A stretch of 64,000 nt of DNA from Streptomyces fradiae ATCC 10745 = DSM 40063 (GTDB lineage Bacteria; Actinomycetota; Actinomycetes; Streptomycetales; Streptomycetaceae). The notes beneath the pieces were generated by a model, which worked only from the letters and a program-made list of their open reading frames with translations, was not told the DNA's origin and did not search any database. Shown here in pieces: positions 63,773 to 64,000 of this stretch (the stretch's first letter is position 1; each line of letters begins with the position of its first letter). Where the stretch lies: assembly GCF_008704425.1 (NCBI RefSeq), contig NZ_CP023696.1:5124501-5188500 (forward strand). The letters are read 5' to 3'. The translations under genes were made by a program, and so were the position numbers.

Positions 63773-63781
63773 GGACGGGCT

Positions 63782-64000
63782 ATGACGAAGCCATCCCTCC
63801 CCGAGCTCCTCCACGCCGCCGTCGCCGCCGTCGGCGGCATGGAAAGGCCAGGCCAGGTCGCCATGGCCGAGGCAGTCGCCCAGGCCGTCGACGACGGTAC
63901 GCACCTGCTCGTCCAGGCCGGCACCGGCACCGGCAAGTCCCTCGGCTACCTGGTGCCCGCCCTGGCGCACGGGGACCGCGTCGTCGTGGCGACGGCCACG
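63782..64000 (+). CDS. dinG: DinG/YoaA-type ATP-dependent DNA helicase, 5' part
   Basis: The first 73 codons are present and the frame is open to the window edge. MTKPSLPELLHAAVAAVGG, ERPGQVAMAEAVAQAVDDG (Q-like motif) and Walker A VQAGTGTGKSLGYLVPAL match the XPD-like DinG/YoaA iron-sulphur helicases. The remaining ~600 residues, including the Fe-S cysteines, are outside the window. No ribosome site is seen, in line with a nearly leaderless start from a DNA-damage promoter just upstream. Confidence 0.88.
   Translation, partial: MTKPSLPELLHAAVAAVGGMERPGQVAMAEAVAQAVDDGTHLLVQAGTGTGKSLGYLVPALAHGDRVVVATAT

Overview
The window is a very GC-rich stretch of actinobacterial chromosome, almost certainly Streptomyces. 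The gene order (rrn operon end - osaCAB - ftsK - rimO - pgsA - cinA - clgR - dps - nei/lhr - recA-recX - gluABCD - miaB - miaA - dapF - rsh - hflX - dinG) matches, from memory, the S. coelicolor SCO5745-SCO5800 core region. Other support is the strong G/C third-position bias, GTG/TTG starts, many leaderless genes and Streptomyces-type 23S/5S sequences. It is mostly conserved core genome; I see no prophage, insertion sequence, CRISPR array or biosynthetic cluster.

Layout. 1-2912: 3' three quarters of a 23S rRNA, 5S rRNA, terminator and a tRNA-Thr(GGT). 2929-12433: divergent osmotic-stress regulators, a multidomain RsbW/PAS/GAF/SpoIIE protein (OsaC type) facing a giant HAMP-repeat hybrid kinase (OsaA type) and its response regulator (OsaB type). 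12748-20930: division and envelope housekeeping (FtsK, RodZ-like HTH protein, RimO, PgsA, PncC/CinA), the Clp regulator ClgR and a Dps protein. 21099-32504: Nei/Lhr DNA-repair pair on the minus strand, a decayed oxidoreductase remnant, AraC + AzlCD, a toroid-fold protein, DUF3046 and an AI-2E-family membrane protein. 32589-36921: minus-strand two-component system followed by a cytochrome bd oxidase pair without cydCD. 37164-39058: recA-recX with a rich regulatory region (LexA box, RecA-independent PafBC-type promoter, two DnaA boxes). 39596-45225: flavin monooxygenase and a GluABCD-type glutamate ABC transporter. 45857-49047: OmpR-type two-component system convergent with an orphan TAXI binding protein. 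49329-64000: miaB, dioxygenase-like protein, antitoxin-like protein, miaA, dapF, RSH protein, M1 peptidase, hflX, secreted trypsin-like protease and the start of a DinG-type helicase.

How the parts fit. Two themes recur. First, DNA damage: recA, lhr and dinG each carry a TTGTCAGTG-N8-TANNNT-like promoter (exact or with a few mismatches), the sequence known in mycobacteria as RecA-NDp and read by PafBC, so three repair genes spread over 36 kb may answer one LexA-independent signal. Second, leaderless transcription: about a dozen genes have a -10-like hexamer exactly 6-7 nt before the start codon and no Shine-Dalgarno, which fixes several starts. The window also holds all or part of four signal-transduction modules (OsaABC, NarL-type, OmpR-type, RSH). 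The least explained pieces are the 9/18-bp tandem array before the flavin monooxygenase, the repeat cluster after gluD, the orphan TAXI protein, the RSH protein with an apparently eroded synthetase half, and the small alanine-rich proteins between miaB and miaA.
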